DNA of 64,000 nucleotides, taken from Paraconiothyrium sp. Pb-2020 (lineage: Eukaryota; Ascomycota; Dothideomycetes; Pleosporales; Didymosphaeriaceae). Under the pieces are notes generated by a model, which was given only the letters and a program-made list of their open reading frames with translations, was not told the DNA's origin and made no database searches. Each line of letters begins with the position of its first letter. Position 1 is the stretch's first letter. The stretch is taken from assembly GCA_022419385.1 (NCBI GenBank), contig JAJUBI010000003.1, forward strand, positions 3,658,001-3,722,000, read 5' to 3'. Below are positions 34,736-46,536 of this stretch, piece by piece. The position numbers and the translations under genes are program-made.

Positions 34736-36258
34736 TCAATACTTCACAGCAATTTTCCAACCCACACTACAAGCCCTCGCCCAAATAAAGCACACTAGGC
34801 TAACCACATAACACACAAAGGTGAATGTCACAACCCCCCAATACCGCCCTCCACTCGCCTGCAAAATGCCTCCTGCAATCGGGATCCCTGTCAAAGTGCC
34901 AAAGCTCACAATCGTATAGCACGTCGCATAATACCTCCCATACACATTGGTATCGCACAGCTGCCCCACGCACACCGGCGTGAGACTGATATTACTCCCG
35001 CTAGCAAATCCAAAGATCAATGCGTAGACGATAGAAAGCGCTTTGACAGTGGTTTTCTCTGATGGCGAATTGGGATCGAGTATGGAAGCGGGCAGCCAGA
35101 GAGTTACGGTGGTGGCGGTGCACAGGGCTAACATGGCGACCATGCTGTTAAAGCGGCCGAGCTTGTCGGCCATGATGCCGGAGCCCCAGCGGCCGATGCA
35201 GGAGCCTGCGTTAAAAATAGCGATGAGTTGGTAGGAGAGAGCGGGGGTAAGGGCGCCGGTAGAGAGGGCGAAGGAGGTTATATAGGTTATAGGAATGAAG
35301 AGTGCCCATTCTGGGAGGAAGTCAGATTTTACACAACTCAAATACGAAGACATGAAATTTGATCTTACCCATGAAGTACACCCCAATAGTGACCAGCAAG
35401 AACGGTATGTTTCGGAAGATGCGCAGATCAGGCATGACCGACTGACCCGGTTTCGGCGGCAATCTTGAACGAACAAGAGCCACCGACACACAACAGCAGG
35501 CTAGAATGATAAACCCCATGACCCTCGTTGCCCACGCAAAGCCCACCTGCGGAAACAGCTTCTGCAGACTCAGAGGGAAGATGACTCCTCCCATACTCCC
35601 ACCCATTGCTGCTATACCCGTTGCATAACCTCTCCTTTCCAGAAAAAAGTGGCTGACGGCAGCAAGGGCTGGGGTGAAGATGAGGGATGTACCAATGCCG
35701 CCTAGCACACCGAATACGAGCATGAAGTGCCAGTACGCAGTGCAGATGCCGAGAAGGAACATACTAAGGCACAGGCAGATGCTGCCGGCGAGGACAAGAA
35801 GGCGTGGGCCGTGAGCATCGAAGATGGGTCCTATCTGGATGCCGCAAAAGAACGACAAGAAGACGTACATGCCGAAGATCCAACCAATTGTGCTTTCGCT
35901 ATACTCTTTGAGTTGATGTTCGGCAACATATGCTTGGACTGTATTGAAGTTAGCTTGTTATCTTGACCAAAGATTCGTGGAATTGCCTTGAGATGCGTCA
36001 TTCTTGAAGGGTTTCAGTTTGATCTAGCAGATTCCAATGATTGTTTTGAAACATACATATCCCAATCGTGTTCATCATGCCAAAGGCTCCAATGACCCCG
36101 CAGAACGAACCCAGAACTACGAGCCATGCAGTCAGTCCGCCTTCCGGGTACGGCTCCGTGTGTGCTTCCTCGTCGACCTGCACCGCATCTTTCTCTTGTG
36201 AATGCGATGCTCCTTGTGGTGGCCCCAGTGGCTGATCCCGACTTGCAACGAGTTCCAT
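34736..36258 (-). CDS. MFS monocarboxylate-transporter-like protein with apparent +1 frameshift
   Basis: A major-facilitator carrier of the fungal monocarboxylate-porter-like group, plasma membrane, substrate unknown. Exons are 36057-36258, 35369-35939 and 34736-35310 (introns 35940-36056 and 35311-35368). Exon 1 has the acidic N-terminus and PEGGLTAWLVVLGSFCG. Later helices include GPRLLVLAGSICLCLSMFLL, ERRGYATGIAAMGGSMGGV and GRWGSGIMADKLGRFN. The total exon length is not a multiple of three. Exon 2 starts in one frame (FQAYVAEHQLKEYSESTIGW) and continues in another (IFGMYVFLSFFCGIQIGP) across a CCC run at 35880-35882, so one extra base breaks the gene as given. It is either a recent pseudogene or a sequence error. 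Confidence 0.75.
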
Positions 36259-37800
36259 TGTGCTCGCAGAGTCTCGACGCTGGCCTCGACCAGAGCGGCA
36301 ACAAAGCCTTATATTGTGGGGGCGCTAGCGGCTATGTCTCTCCGGTCCGGGGCGAACGCCGAAAAGTTGAGAGCGAGCATGCAATTCCGAACGCGCTCAA
36401 CTCCGAGAGGTATAGTGGCTTTGGTGGTGGATGCACCATGGCGTTCTTTGTAGGTAATCGCAGGGTAGGCACACAAGTGGCGGTCCTTTCTGCAGATGTA
36501 GGACTTATATTCTGGAGCGCATCATGATGACGGAAACAGGATACGCTGATCTCGAAGCCGAATGATGCATGTCGAGGCGAAATGGAACCTGCACCAGTCC
36601 GGACATGGTATTCAATCGGTGTGGTAATGTGTGCAAAGTCTGTTCCGGCGTGGAGTGAAGTGGAGCGGCGGCAGCGCGAGTCGAACATCGCCTTGAATCG
36701 AGCTGGCGTAGGCAGGCTGCGTATACGCGTCGATTCAATCCAAGTGCGTTCGGTCGTGTTTCTAGAACTTCGTCTCATCCGGCTACATTGCTTGATAGAA
36801 AATGGGTTGTTGCCAGCCAGGTGCGTCCATGCTTTGATTTGTGGACGCTTGGGCCACCCGTACAACAGGGTTTACTTCAACGTCAGGTTGCACGACACAT
36901 CGTGACACCTAATCACAAAGCTTTCTCAGGTAGACTCAACATCCTCATGTCGGATAATGACATGGCTATATGCAACACAAGCCGTGCTACCCTACCGTAA
37001 TAGCCCTCACCGCGCGAAAATTCATTTCAATCCTAGGTAGGCATCACAACTCAACAAAACACTAACACGTCACATCTAAGCTATCACGCGAACGTTGCCT
37101 AACAGCACGTGAAAAGGGCTGCCTGAACGAGAGTATTAGCGGCAGGCGTTGGCGTTGTGCAGGCAAGGCAAGCAGCTACCGTGGCGAGACAATGAAAAGA
37201 GCTATTGTAAGGGGCACGGCACCATGTGAAACCTTGAGTGAGTTGGGATACAACTCAGCCTAGTACACAATCAATGAATGCTGGAGGGTTAACCTAGCGT
37301 ACCCTTCCTTATAGGGTATGTCATAGTGGTCGCTCATCAGCTCATTGCATTTGTGCGCGTGCTTCAAAGACTCAGCTCAATACCAGAGTGGCCTCGTCTC
37401 TGGCTACGTGACCCTCAATTCGATACATTAGTGCAGCATGATAGTGCTGGAGGATAATCCATCCTCACTGCCTCGAAGAATTTCCTGAACGATATCAATG
37501 CTTGGTGCTCCACCACGTTCATTAACAGAGCAGGCGTGATTTTTCGGTGAACGCACGAGCCTACGGTGAGAGGGTCAATTTCAACTCGATGAAGGTGAAT
37601 GCACGTACCACCTTCGCTAATAGCGCGTTTGCAAACGGGCATACTTTCTTTAAGGCAGCACTTTGGTCACGGACCTATTACCCTTCTTCTCGACCACCCA
37701 CATACTTGCTACAGCAGCTCTCGTCGCATTTGCATAGCACAAGTACCACAACCCAAAAATCAGACCACTTCCCCTTCTCTATTCACTCATTCTGTTCAAG
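36259..37800. other. Intergenic region
   Basis: About 1.5 kb. A 177-aa minus-strand frame (36332-36865) is Arg/Ser/Thr-rich with no domain and I treat it as chance. The rest should hold the promoters of the MFS gene and the gene at 37801. Confidence 0.4.
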
Positions 37801-38613
37801 ATGAGTCCTTCAGTTCTCAAGCCTACGTGGCCGCTCAAGAAGTTCTCCATCAAAAGAACTCCCGCTCTCATCAAGCGGGATATCATGTGTCTAATCAGCA
37901 GCAAAGCGCGCGCGGAGAAGCGTGCAGACGAGGATCAACAACGCGCGCGTTTGGAGATGAAGCCGTGCGCGGAAGTCTCCGCAACCAGCACCACTCCAGC
38001 TCAAGAGCAGGTGCCACAGACTCCCGTTCGCTCTCCAATTGCACCCACCTCCTCACCCAAGGTCAATGAACCACAATCAGCCTCCAAGGACACTACACAC
38101 ACGGTCCCGACCTTCGACTCCGGTTCAAGCCCAATCACTCCGCCATCCTCTGCCACCACAGAGTACGACACCAGCCTTCCCACTACCTACGGTGCCGCCA
38201 TGGCTTTCTTCGACCGTTGGTACAAGAAACAGCATCCGAACGCCAGCATTCCGGAGTCCGAGCGTAATCTCTTTCGCGGCATCGTTATCACCCTCACTGT
38301 TGCGTTGCTTAAGTGCTTTAAGGAGCCTATCTACTCTCCACTTATTGGTTTCCGGCCTGAGGAATACCGCGTAGCTTATTCACGACGTGCGCTCGAGCAG
38401 ATCCTCGCTTTCCTCACCGATGACCGTACCGATGCTCAACGTCTCGCTGAACACCTTCTCTCCGTCGCCGATGCCAATTTCTTAGGCCCTCTTTCACCTC
38501 GCGAATTCATGACGCGCATTGGGTACGCAAAGACCCGGATCACCGATCACGAATCGTATGCTCTTCACAAAGATTTCCATCGGCTCCTATCGGAAGATTT
38601 GCGGCTTTGTTAG
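37801..38613 (+). CDS. Hypothetical protein, 270 aa
   Basis: Not recognised. A basic N-terminus (MSPSVLKPTWPLKKFSIKR) and a Ser/Thr/Pro-rich linker (residues 60-125) precede a compact C-terminal region. That region is predicted helical from its composition (YGAAMAFFDRWYKKQHPNA, LFRGIVITLTVALLKCF, ALEQILAFLTDDRTDAQRL). The start has a good A at -3, and the frame is long with coding-like composition. There are no introns and no signal peptide or clear membrane helix. It ends 71 bp from the convergent DHCR24-like gene. Confidence 0.65.
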   Translation: MSPSVLKPTWPLKKFSIKRTPALIKRDIMCLISSKARAEKRADEDQQRARLEMKPCAEVSATSTTPAQEQVPQTPVRSPIAPTSSPKVNEPQSASKDTTHTVPTFDSGSSPITPPSSATTEYDTSLPTTYGAAMAFFDRWYKKQHPNASIPESERNLFRGIVITLTVALLKCFKEPIYSPLIGFRPEEYRVAYSRRALEQILAFLTDDRTDAQRLAEHLLSVADANFLGPLSPREFMTRIGYAKTRITDHESYALHKDFHRLLSEDLRLC

Positions 38614-38684
38614 ATTCTCAGCATCTCTGAACATTCGGCCGCTTGGCGCACTCATGGTCTCATTTGATCTCGATCGGCAATAAC

Positions 38685-40205
38685 CTAACGGAACAAAATG
38701 CAAAATACCTGATACAACCCGCCAAAAGGCCAGATCCAGAGAAGACGCTCGAAGAACGTCAACGGACCCTCATTGGCCTCCTCTGTCTCCTCTTTGCTTT
38801 TGGGTGGATCACGACGGATCTTGTCCCACACAGTCGGCATTGTCTCTGCGTGCCACTTCTTTCGCGCATCCTCGTACCGCTTGCGATCGTACAGATCCCA
38901 AAACTCATCCTCCGTGTAGAAAGACGCCGCGTAGATCAGCTTCATTCCACGCAGCTCCTTTAGTCGCTCTTCCAATCTACGATTAATCTTATTGAAAGCC
39001 TCGGGCTCGCCGTCGCATGCGCCCCAAACGCCCCAATCCATGAATAGCCTGCCTCTCTTCTGCGCTACCCCTGCTGGTTGTTCTCCGGGCTTTGATTTCC
39101 AAAACGGATGCCCCCAAACCTCGCTATCGTTGGCCAGCTTCCTCACCGGCGTACACCACATTGGCCAAATCCCCAGCTCTTCGTCTACGTAGTCGACCCA
39201 CTCCTTCGAAGTCTCGACCGGGAGAATAAGATCCTGTATGATTGCAAAATCTGCCGAGCCCGTTGATAACTGCGCTTTGTATATTCCGCGAGCATTGCAC
39301 AGCTTGTCGAACAGAGCACGAGTGATGCGATTGCTTGGGACACCGAAGTAGGCCAGCATAGTCTCGCCTCCCCAGAATGCTCCACGGTCCCAACGAAAGA
39401 GGTAGCTCCGCAGGGGAACAACCTCGCTGTGGCCTGACGGAACATCCTTGGTATGGCGATAACACCACTCATCTAGTGGCCGATCGAAACGCTGCTTAGA
39501 GTACTTCTTGGCTTCGGTAGACTTCGAATCGATATGACGAGCATATACGACGACACCATGCGTCTGGCTATACACGACTCCATCGATATAGTCGTAATCT
39601 GGATCATCGTTGTCGCATAGCTCGGCAATCCGATCGATGGTTCCCTTCACGCTGTCCTTCTTCTCGTACGTCACCAATACACTGTCCTTGGCTTCTCTCA
39701 ACCGCATCTTCACCAGTGTCACCACTCCAAGCGTACCCAGACTACATCGCGCTGCATCGAACAAATCGGCATTCAGTCCTCCCTTGACCGCGCGCACGAC
39801 CTCGCCATTGCCTAAGATCAGCTCTACCTCCAGAACACAGGCATCGAAAAGCCCTTCCTCCCAACACATGCTCTCGCCACTTGCACCGCTGAAGCCGCCG
39901 CCTACAGTGACATCGGGGAAGTCCATCAAGGTCGTCGGCATGAGACCAACCTTTTGCGCCTCGTGGAGGATATCACCGAGCTTGACGTTCGACTCGACGT
40001 ACGCATACTTTCCAGCAACATCGATGCTGAGGATATGGTTCAGGTGCGTGGTAAAGAGTTGCGGGGTCCCAGGTGGGCGCATACGAGTGGCGTGCGTGGA
40101 GCCATGGTTGATGCGAAAAGGAATGAGAGCTTTGTGAAAGGCTGCGACTTCTTCGGAAAGAGCCTGCACGGCTTTCTCGTGATGCTCGAAGGTGTAGGGC
40201 GCCAT
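38685..40205 (-). CDS. Delta(24)-sterol reductase-like FAD enzyme (DHCR24/DIMINUTO family)
   Basis: An FAD-linked oxidoreductase of 506 aa without introns. The FAD-binding half carries FRINHGSTHATRMRPPG, YAYVESNVKLGDILHEAQ and the VTVGGGFSGASGESMCWEEG segment. The second half shows FRWDRGAFWGGETMLAYF, ILPVETSKEWVDYVDEEL and PMWCTPVRK, all typical of the DHCR24 group, which reduces the sterol side-chain C24 double bond. No N-terminal membrane anchor is visible; the last 25 residues are hydrophobic. Family membership is clear; the exact substrate in a fungus, where ergosterol synthesis uses ERG4, is open. Confidence 0.88.
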   Translation of the reverse strand: MAPYTFEHHEKAVQALSEEVAAFHKALIPFRINHGSTHATRMRPPGTPQLFTTHLNHILSIDVAGKYAYVESNVKLGDILHEAQKVGLMPTTLMDFPDVTVGGGFSGASGESMCWEEGLFDACVLEVELILGNGEVVRAVKGGLNADLFDAARCSLGTLGVVTLVKMRLREAKDSVLVTYEKKDSVKGTIDRIAELCDNDDPDYDYIDGVVYSQTHGVVVYARHIDSKSTEAKKYSKQRFDRPLDEWCYRHTKDVPSGHSEVVPLRSYLFRWDRGAFWGGETMLAYFGVPSNRITRALFDKLCNARGIYKAQLSTGSADFAIIQDLILPVETSKEWVDYVDEELGIWPMWCTPVRKLANDSEVWGHPFWKSKPGEQPAGVAQKRGRLFMDWGVWGACDGEPEAFNKINRRLEERLKELRGMKLIYAASFYTEDEFWDLYDRKRYEDARKKWHAETMPTVWDKIRRDPPKSKEETEEANEGPLTFFERLLWIWPFGGLYQVFCILFR

Positions 40206-41840
40206 GATCGGTCGTTAGTGGAGTCAATACGTTGCGCGGAAGCTTAGGAAGGCTGCAGAGCGTTCTGACAGCGCCATTGAGCATATATAGCATCCGCAAC
40301 TAATTACATGTTAGTATTGTACCTCTAGCTTTCCTGTGCGAATGCTCCGAAACCGTGCTAAGATTTGTGGGGCGCCTCAGTAGAGAACAATATCAAGCTT
40401 CGCTTGCGCCGTGAGGTTGGTGTTGCGACTCGTATTTCTTTGTTCATCCCGCACCTCCCCTACACTGTCCGCCGGCAAAAGGTACCACATCTCTGTCGTG
40501 TTATCCTAAGAGGAAATGCCCGGGACAAACTGTTCGCAAAGACAAAGCCACGGTCGTTCGTCGTGCACTCCTCTAGTGTGAGCCTCAATGTGCTTCACTT
40601 GCCTTTCTGCGCCCCGTAGAATTGTTCCAAGATTGCTAATTCTCAAGTATCACTTCGCTCTGTTCAAACCACACATCAACTGCACAAGTTTTTCAAATGG
40701 TTTATTAGGATGATCGTTCACTTACTCAAGTCTGCTGTTACTGTTTGATACAGCAAATGCTGTATCAATAAGTAAACTCAGAGACCAAAAATTAACAATA
40801 AATACTTCTCAAGAGCTCCTTGAGAACACTTTCGGGAAGTAACATCTTCTATGCCTCTCATTGGGGCGAAACTAACAACCGTCCCAATCCATGTTTTCTA
40901 GGCTCGTCAACACCCTAGCCATGACTGATTTCACCGTACATGTCAGTCACATCACGCAACCATGATTCAAGTCTCATCGGCGCAGTTGCGAAGCTCTGAG
41001 TTACGCCTGGTCATACCTACACAGATAGTTGTCCTTACTATGAAGGTTGCTGGCATGGGCCATGAGTGAAGAATCAGATTGTACGAGTCAACAGTCAGCG
41101 TCACCCATAGAGGGCCTGAGGATGGTATTTGCATGAATATCTTAGTCTAATAATATTACGGAGATCACGATACCCAACCCACCATTTGAGCAGATCAAAG
41201 CCAGTCGTGTTCCAGTGTTTCCAGTGCGGCTGCAGTGCCACCAATATACCCAATGGATGCCCTCACTCCACCTTACGGAACTTGGTTCACCAACAACAGT
41301 CTTGAATTGAGCCCGTTTGATGAAGGAAGCGTCGTATGTCAGCTAGCTGGTGGCTTCCCCCATGTAAGGCCTTGGTACTTTACTGCTTGACCGTCTTGTC
41401 TGTCACTTTAATTTACTTCTTGCAGCCCTTTCTTCGTGACTTTCTCGTTCTGAATAGGCACAAGGGGGCGCAAATCATCTCAGTACTTTTTCTTGAGCTA
41501 CCAGTGCTACTCCCCTGCGTTAAGCCTAACACATTCAATTCGGCTGGGAGATGTCACGGATAACTTACCGTTCACACTCCAGTAAGTGAAGCATCAAACA
41601 CTGCCGATTGAACAATGTATGCTCACTCTTCACACGCATTTACATTCAATCATTCCTCTAGTGAAGCAATGGAGCCCCTTCTGGAGTATATATAGCTGCT
41701 GTTATATCCACGGAAACACCTCATCAGAACACATTGGATCACGACTACAACAACTCAGCACACTCAACCATCTGCATCTATCAAATCACGCCCATAAGAC
41801 ATCAGCCACGTACAAACCAACGACGCCAATCCTCGACACA
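40206..41840. other. Intergenic region with a possible mini-protein relic
   Basis: About 1.6 kb, AT-rich in places. At about 41213-41310 a short plus-strand reading gives VFQCFQCGCSATNIPNGCPH, which resembles the Cys-rich mini-proteins but lacks an ATG and the last cysteines. No other gene was seen. Confidence 0.4.
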
Positions 41841-42005
41841 ATGGCAATCACTAAGCTAAGCGGACCTGTCAATTCCATCTCGAAGCCGAAGTTCCAATGC
41901 TGCTCATGCGGTGCCAACGCTCAATATATACCAATGTATAGCTGCCCTACCTGCGGACATGATTTATGCGCCGATTGTCACACGGAGACAGGTGTCGGCC
42001 GTTGA
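41841..42005 (+). CDS. Cys-rich zinc-ribbon-like mini-protein C (54 aa)
   Basis: A 54-aa frame from ATG 41841 (MAITKLSGPVNSIS). It carries FQCCSCGANAQYIPMYSC followed by PTCGHDLCADCHTE, that is CC-x2-C, then C-x2-C-x-H-x2-C-x2-C. It matches the pattern of the two mini-genes at 10591 and 11431, but this copy has no intron. Zinc binding is inferred from the CxxC/H pattern; the role is unknown. A degenerate relative may lie 550 bp upstream. Confidence 0.68.
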   Translation: MAITKLSGPVNSISKPKFQCCSCGANAQYIPMYSCPTCGHDLCADCHTETGVGR

Positions 42006-44666
42006 GGCCGCTTAAGGGATGAACAGCGTGCGAAGAGGTTACCGGCGCCCCTCATATAGGGCCTTGCGTTTACTTGTCTCTTTACCTGGTTTCAGACTGG
42101 ATCTTTGTAAGACTGGTTTCTGGAGATTCGGGTTGTACTATTGGAGGCTCAGCAATTTGTATAGTTTTTATTGGAGAGATGGCCTTCGCGCTAGGGTTTG
42201 GGTGGTTTGGAAGATTGGGAAATCGACAGACAGATATTGGCTTTTAATTTGTCGATCGAATTGCGAATCGTAACATGTCTTTCAACGTCAGCGCTCAGCA
42301 AGCAAGCAAGGACTCCATGATCAAGATTTGGGCCATCTCCGATCATCAGTGCTGTGATCTGAAATGAAATTTTCCTATATGGGTTCTCAATCACCATCTT
42401 TGCACCTTAACGACCCTTGATCTGACCGTTGAATGTCTTGCGTGATCACCCTCTAGCAATTGGGCTTCAATTACGCCCTCGAAAGGGCTTTTGAATCCCC
42501 GTCGGCAAGAAGTAAGTGATGGCACCTAAGCAAACAAAGTGCTACCAACGGTGTCTGAGACAGTACATAATATGAATGTGCAGCATCCTGGATGCAGATC
42601 ACGTCACACATTCATTGATCTGAGTATCACACAATGGACCCCGTTTGGATGCGCAATATTATAAAGTCATGTCTACCAACTTCTCGATACACCCCTCCGT
42701 GGCCTTCATATTGGTAGACTAACATCCTCATGCGTATAAGATTCCGCACCGTCTGCATCGTGGAGCTTCGCATGCTCGAGTTCGTCTTCGATGACTTCGC
42801 AATTTTCGGCGGCCCCATCCCAGGCATATCCTTCCGCTGGAAGAAGCTTGAAAAGGGTTAAGGGGAGGCTCCCGAGTTCGTGTGATCTGGAGAATTGGGG
42901 ATCAGCAGATGTGGATACAGATGTGAGGAACGCCGACGTGAGGAGGTTAGTTGAGAGGACGCATGCTGGGAGGGAGGTTTGATTAGCTGCTCCACAGTTC
43001 GGTGATTTGCGCGAGGTCTGCCGTCTAAGCGTCTAAAAGGACAGGCTCCTCGGGCACAGAGCTGCCCTCTAGTCTACAGGACATGCCGCATGTGTACACA
43101 GGCATAACACACTGCGGAGAAGACGCATCATTACCACGCTCTCGGTTTCCTAGAATTACTCCGATCCTCACCAAACCTGGTTCCTGGTATAATCATACGA
43201 CTTCACTAACTACACGGAGATACCATCTCACCTCGGTTGCACCATCCCCATTTGTTCCCTGCCGACCGGCGAGCCGCCCGAGCTTCACCCACGAATCGCC
43301 TCCTCTCCATCTAGCTCAGAGCCGCATCGCACTCGCCGATCGGCTCGGCGCCCACTAAACACCAAGCCACCCTGCTCCCGCCATCTCCCAACAAGAACGC
43401 TCGTGCTGAGTGGCGCAACGTTCGCCGCAATTGCCACGTGTGCCACGAGTCCTCGCCGTCCTTCCAGTCGGATTAGGCGACGTATCCTGCGCTTTCCAGA
43501 AGGCCGTGCAGTGTTCTAATGTCAGACGCAGCTGAGAACATGGTTCAGACGCCGTAGCGAGGCAACAAGGCACGGCGGCATGTCGGCACCTGCGCGGGCG
43601 GCCCTTCCACGGTCGATGGATCAGGATTCCGTCAGAGCAAAAGGGTCTTGGGAGCGCGGCGGGACAGCGGTGCGTACGTCATCTTGCACTCGAGTCGATA
43701 TTGCCGATGCAGTTGCTGAATGCGTTGCGGTTGCGGCTGAGGTGCCATGGGTGGAGGGAGGAGCGTCGGAATGACGCTGGCGATGGATAACGCCGGTGCA
43801 CAGCGGAATGCGGAGATGAGCATACAATCGCGAGTGACAGGGTGCGGAGAGAACTCCACATAAAGTGGTACGTGGTACTGGGAGCGGCGGCCGTTCTGTA
43901 CCAGTGACGACATATCTGTAGCATCCAGCCATCATCGTATCGTGTGGACAAGCGATTGCACGCTCTGGTAGCATTCACATGTTGAACAAAGTCACTAGGT
44001 GAGGAATGTGATACGGAGAAGAGACTCGTTTGACGTATGTCTAGCGATGAACTGCTAGTATGGTTATGAACGTACCAAAACACTAACTAGTCTACCCTCT
44101 CTAAGTAGGTGATGCAACAGTGCTAAGCCAGCAATATACCCAAGAACTTGTATCGACGAGCTGCATGTAAGCGTGTCCCGTCCTAAACTTTTAATCATGG
44201 AAAAAGACAACACCACCCGCGGTCTATTGAGAACAGACTATTAGAAGGGATATAACGGTCGCGCGAGAAAGAAAGTAAGGAACCACTCATAACACCTCTA
44301 AGATGCACATCAGATCGTCATACCAGCGCTGTGGCTGGTCAAAAAAGATGCAGCCCCAGACATGTACACGAATGGTAAAAGGTCATGCAGGTGCCATATC
44401 CAAGTGTGCAGCTTCGTTGCTGTTCTTGTAAGGTCATAGTAAGCAACCTCAAGAAACGCCGAGCCGTATGCAAGGAAGTGATGTCGCTCGTAACTTTTGT
44501 GTCAATGCCGATACGCCGGGAGAAATCCGAGTCAAGTGAACCAGTTCCGATCTAGAAGTGAAAGAACGCCATGAAGATGTCGGATTCGACGAGGGGGTAT
44601 CAGTTGAGATGAGTGCCGAAGTAGGACCGTACGCGATGCTGTAGAAGATCATGCTGTAGGCTGGGA
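42006..44666. other. Long gene-poor region, includes 3' flank of SFP1-like gene
   Basis: About 2.66 kb without a supportable gene. A 43-aa frame at 42730-42861 has protein-like sequence but a TAG just upstream and no known relative. The part nearest 44666 is probably 3' UTR of the minus-strand zinc-finger gene. Confidence 0.4.
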
Positions 44667-46536
44667 CTAAAACATGGAATTGTCCATGCCCGTCATACCA
44701 GCGCCGGCGACGTTGGCACCAACGTTTAACCCCTGCAAGGAAGGCAGTTGGCTGAACTGGGCACCCAACAGCTCCGGATTGCACTTTGGCGAGTGGGCTC
44801 GGTGGTACTTGAGGCCGTTGAGGTTCTTATATCGCTTGCCACACATCTCGCATCGGTAAGGCTTCTCCTTCTCCATGCCAACAGTGCCGGGGTACGGTAT
44901 CGAGGTAAGAGGGTCGACGATGGAGAAGGTGCCGTCCTCGTTCTCCTTCAGCTGTTGGTTTTGGTGGCCGTGCTGCAGATATGTTAGTACAGAGTGGCGA
45001 TGCGAAGGAGACATGTGAGCTTACCTGTTTGTGATACTTGAGACCGTTCTGGTTCTTGTACGCCTTCTCGCAGCCAATCACTGGGCACCTGAAAGGTTTC
45101 ACCTCTTCGGGGAACGGGAATTGAGGTACGTTCGCTCCATTCATGAGAGCTTGTTCCCTCAGTCTCTTCGCAAGATCGGTCTGGTCGCCATTGCTCATCT
45201 GGTAGTTCTTGAAAGCTGCCTGCAACTGTTGCTGGCTGAGGCCGGAGCCTTGTTTGCTGAAGAGGCGCTTTCCTGGCTGGTCAATAGTGCCGTCGAAACC
45301 GGGCATTCCAGTGTTGAAGCCAGTGTTGCCGAAACCCATGTCCATGCCTGGAATGCCCATCATTGGTTGGTTGAAGCCGTTGAGGAAGTCCATGTCCAGT
45401 TCCGCTGGGGTGCTGGGATGTGAAGACTCGGGAGATGTGAGATTGTGCGTCATGGGTACAGTGCCGAGTGTGGGTGTGTTGACCGAGGAGACGGTAGGAT
45501 TGTTGGGGAGGTTGTACTGCTGCGAGGCAGCAGGAGTGGAAGGCGTGGATGTGCGCAGACCTTGGTGGTTTTGCATGGTGTTTGCCATGTTGATGTTCAG
45601 TGGTTGCAGCTGGGCCTGGTTCTGGTTGAACTGCGACTGCTGGCTGGAAAAGCCGGTGGGCGCCTCTTCTATAGTGGCAAGGCCGTCGCCTATGTCATCC
45701 ATGTCCATATCCATGTTGTCGTCCATGTCTTGCACAGTTGACAGGTTCGTTCGGCTGAAGCCATCCGATCCTAGCCGGTTGGAGCGGAAACCGCCGACCG
45801 AGCCTGACCGGGGATGGAAGCCGAACTGGGTGTTCGTGGCTGGCTCCCCTTGTGTCTGTGTCTGACCGGGCGTAATACCGGCGCTCGAGGCCCCAGTAGT
45901 GGGCGGAAGACCACCTTGACCAGCCTGAGAGGTTCGCGAAGGCGGTGCGCCAGCGTGTACCTCTTCGAAATGTTGTAGCAGGTCGTGCAGCGAGGCGAGC
46001 GTCAAGCCACAGCAGGCAAAATCTTTCATGAAATTAGCCTCCAGCTTAGGGAGGTACGACGAGGAATGATAGGAAGGCGACTGGTTGTTGAATGCGGCGG
46101 GCGAGGTGCCGGTCATGAGGATGCTGGGTTTGTTAGCAATGCGTTCAGCCGAGCGCTGACAGGCTGGTGTTGCCTTGAGGGTGTGGGTGAGCACTTACTC
46201 ATCGCGGATCCATGAGCCGACGGACACGCCGCCCCAGCTGAGGCCGTTCACGAGGCTGTTCATGGCGTTGCTCTCGCGGCGCGGCCTGTCCTTCATCGAG
46301 ATGGGGCGGGCGCCGCTCCCGTAGAAAGAACCGCCAAGCCCGCTGATGGAGTCATTGCGGGCACTGAGGCTGGGACGCTGGAATTCGTGGCCATTGTGCT
46401 GGTTAGAAGATGCGACATCGTTGCGGTTCGCGCCTGCTTCGCGCAGGGCAGACGTGAGGTTGGACGTCTGGTTCTGCGGGGAGTTTGACCCGAAGCGCGG
46501 GGCGTCGCGATGTCGATAGGCGAGGCGCTGTGCCAT
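44667..46536 (-). CDS. SFP1-like split C2H2 zinc-finger regulator
   Basis: A nuclear regulator resembling yeast Sfp1, which links nutrient/TOR signals to ribosomal gene expression. Exons are 46199-46536, 45025-46123 and 44667-44972, giving 580 aa. ATG 46536 (MAQRLAYRHRDAPRFGS) is the first ATG in a frame that stays open 660 bp further upstream. The conserved LSWGGVSVGSWIRD motif is followed across the first intron by SYHSSSYLPKLEANF. A CCGLTLASLHDLLQHFEEVH finger comes next, then a long Gln/Asn/Met-rich middle. Two C-terminal fingers follow, CPVIGCEKAYKNQNGLKYHK (split by intron 2) and YRCEMCGKRYKNLNGLKYHR with Cys520, Cys523, His536 and His539. Confidence 0.88.

Noticed and set aside
36332..36865. 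177-aa minus-strand frame
   Set aside because: No domain, Arg/Ser/Thr-rich chance composition, no splice partners.
45209..45865. 218-aa plus-strand frame
   Set aside because: Antisense shadow of the SFP1-like gene.
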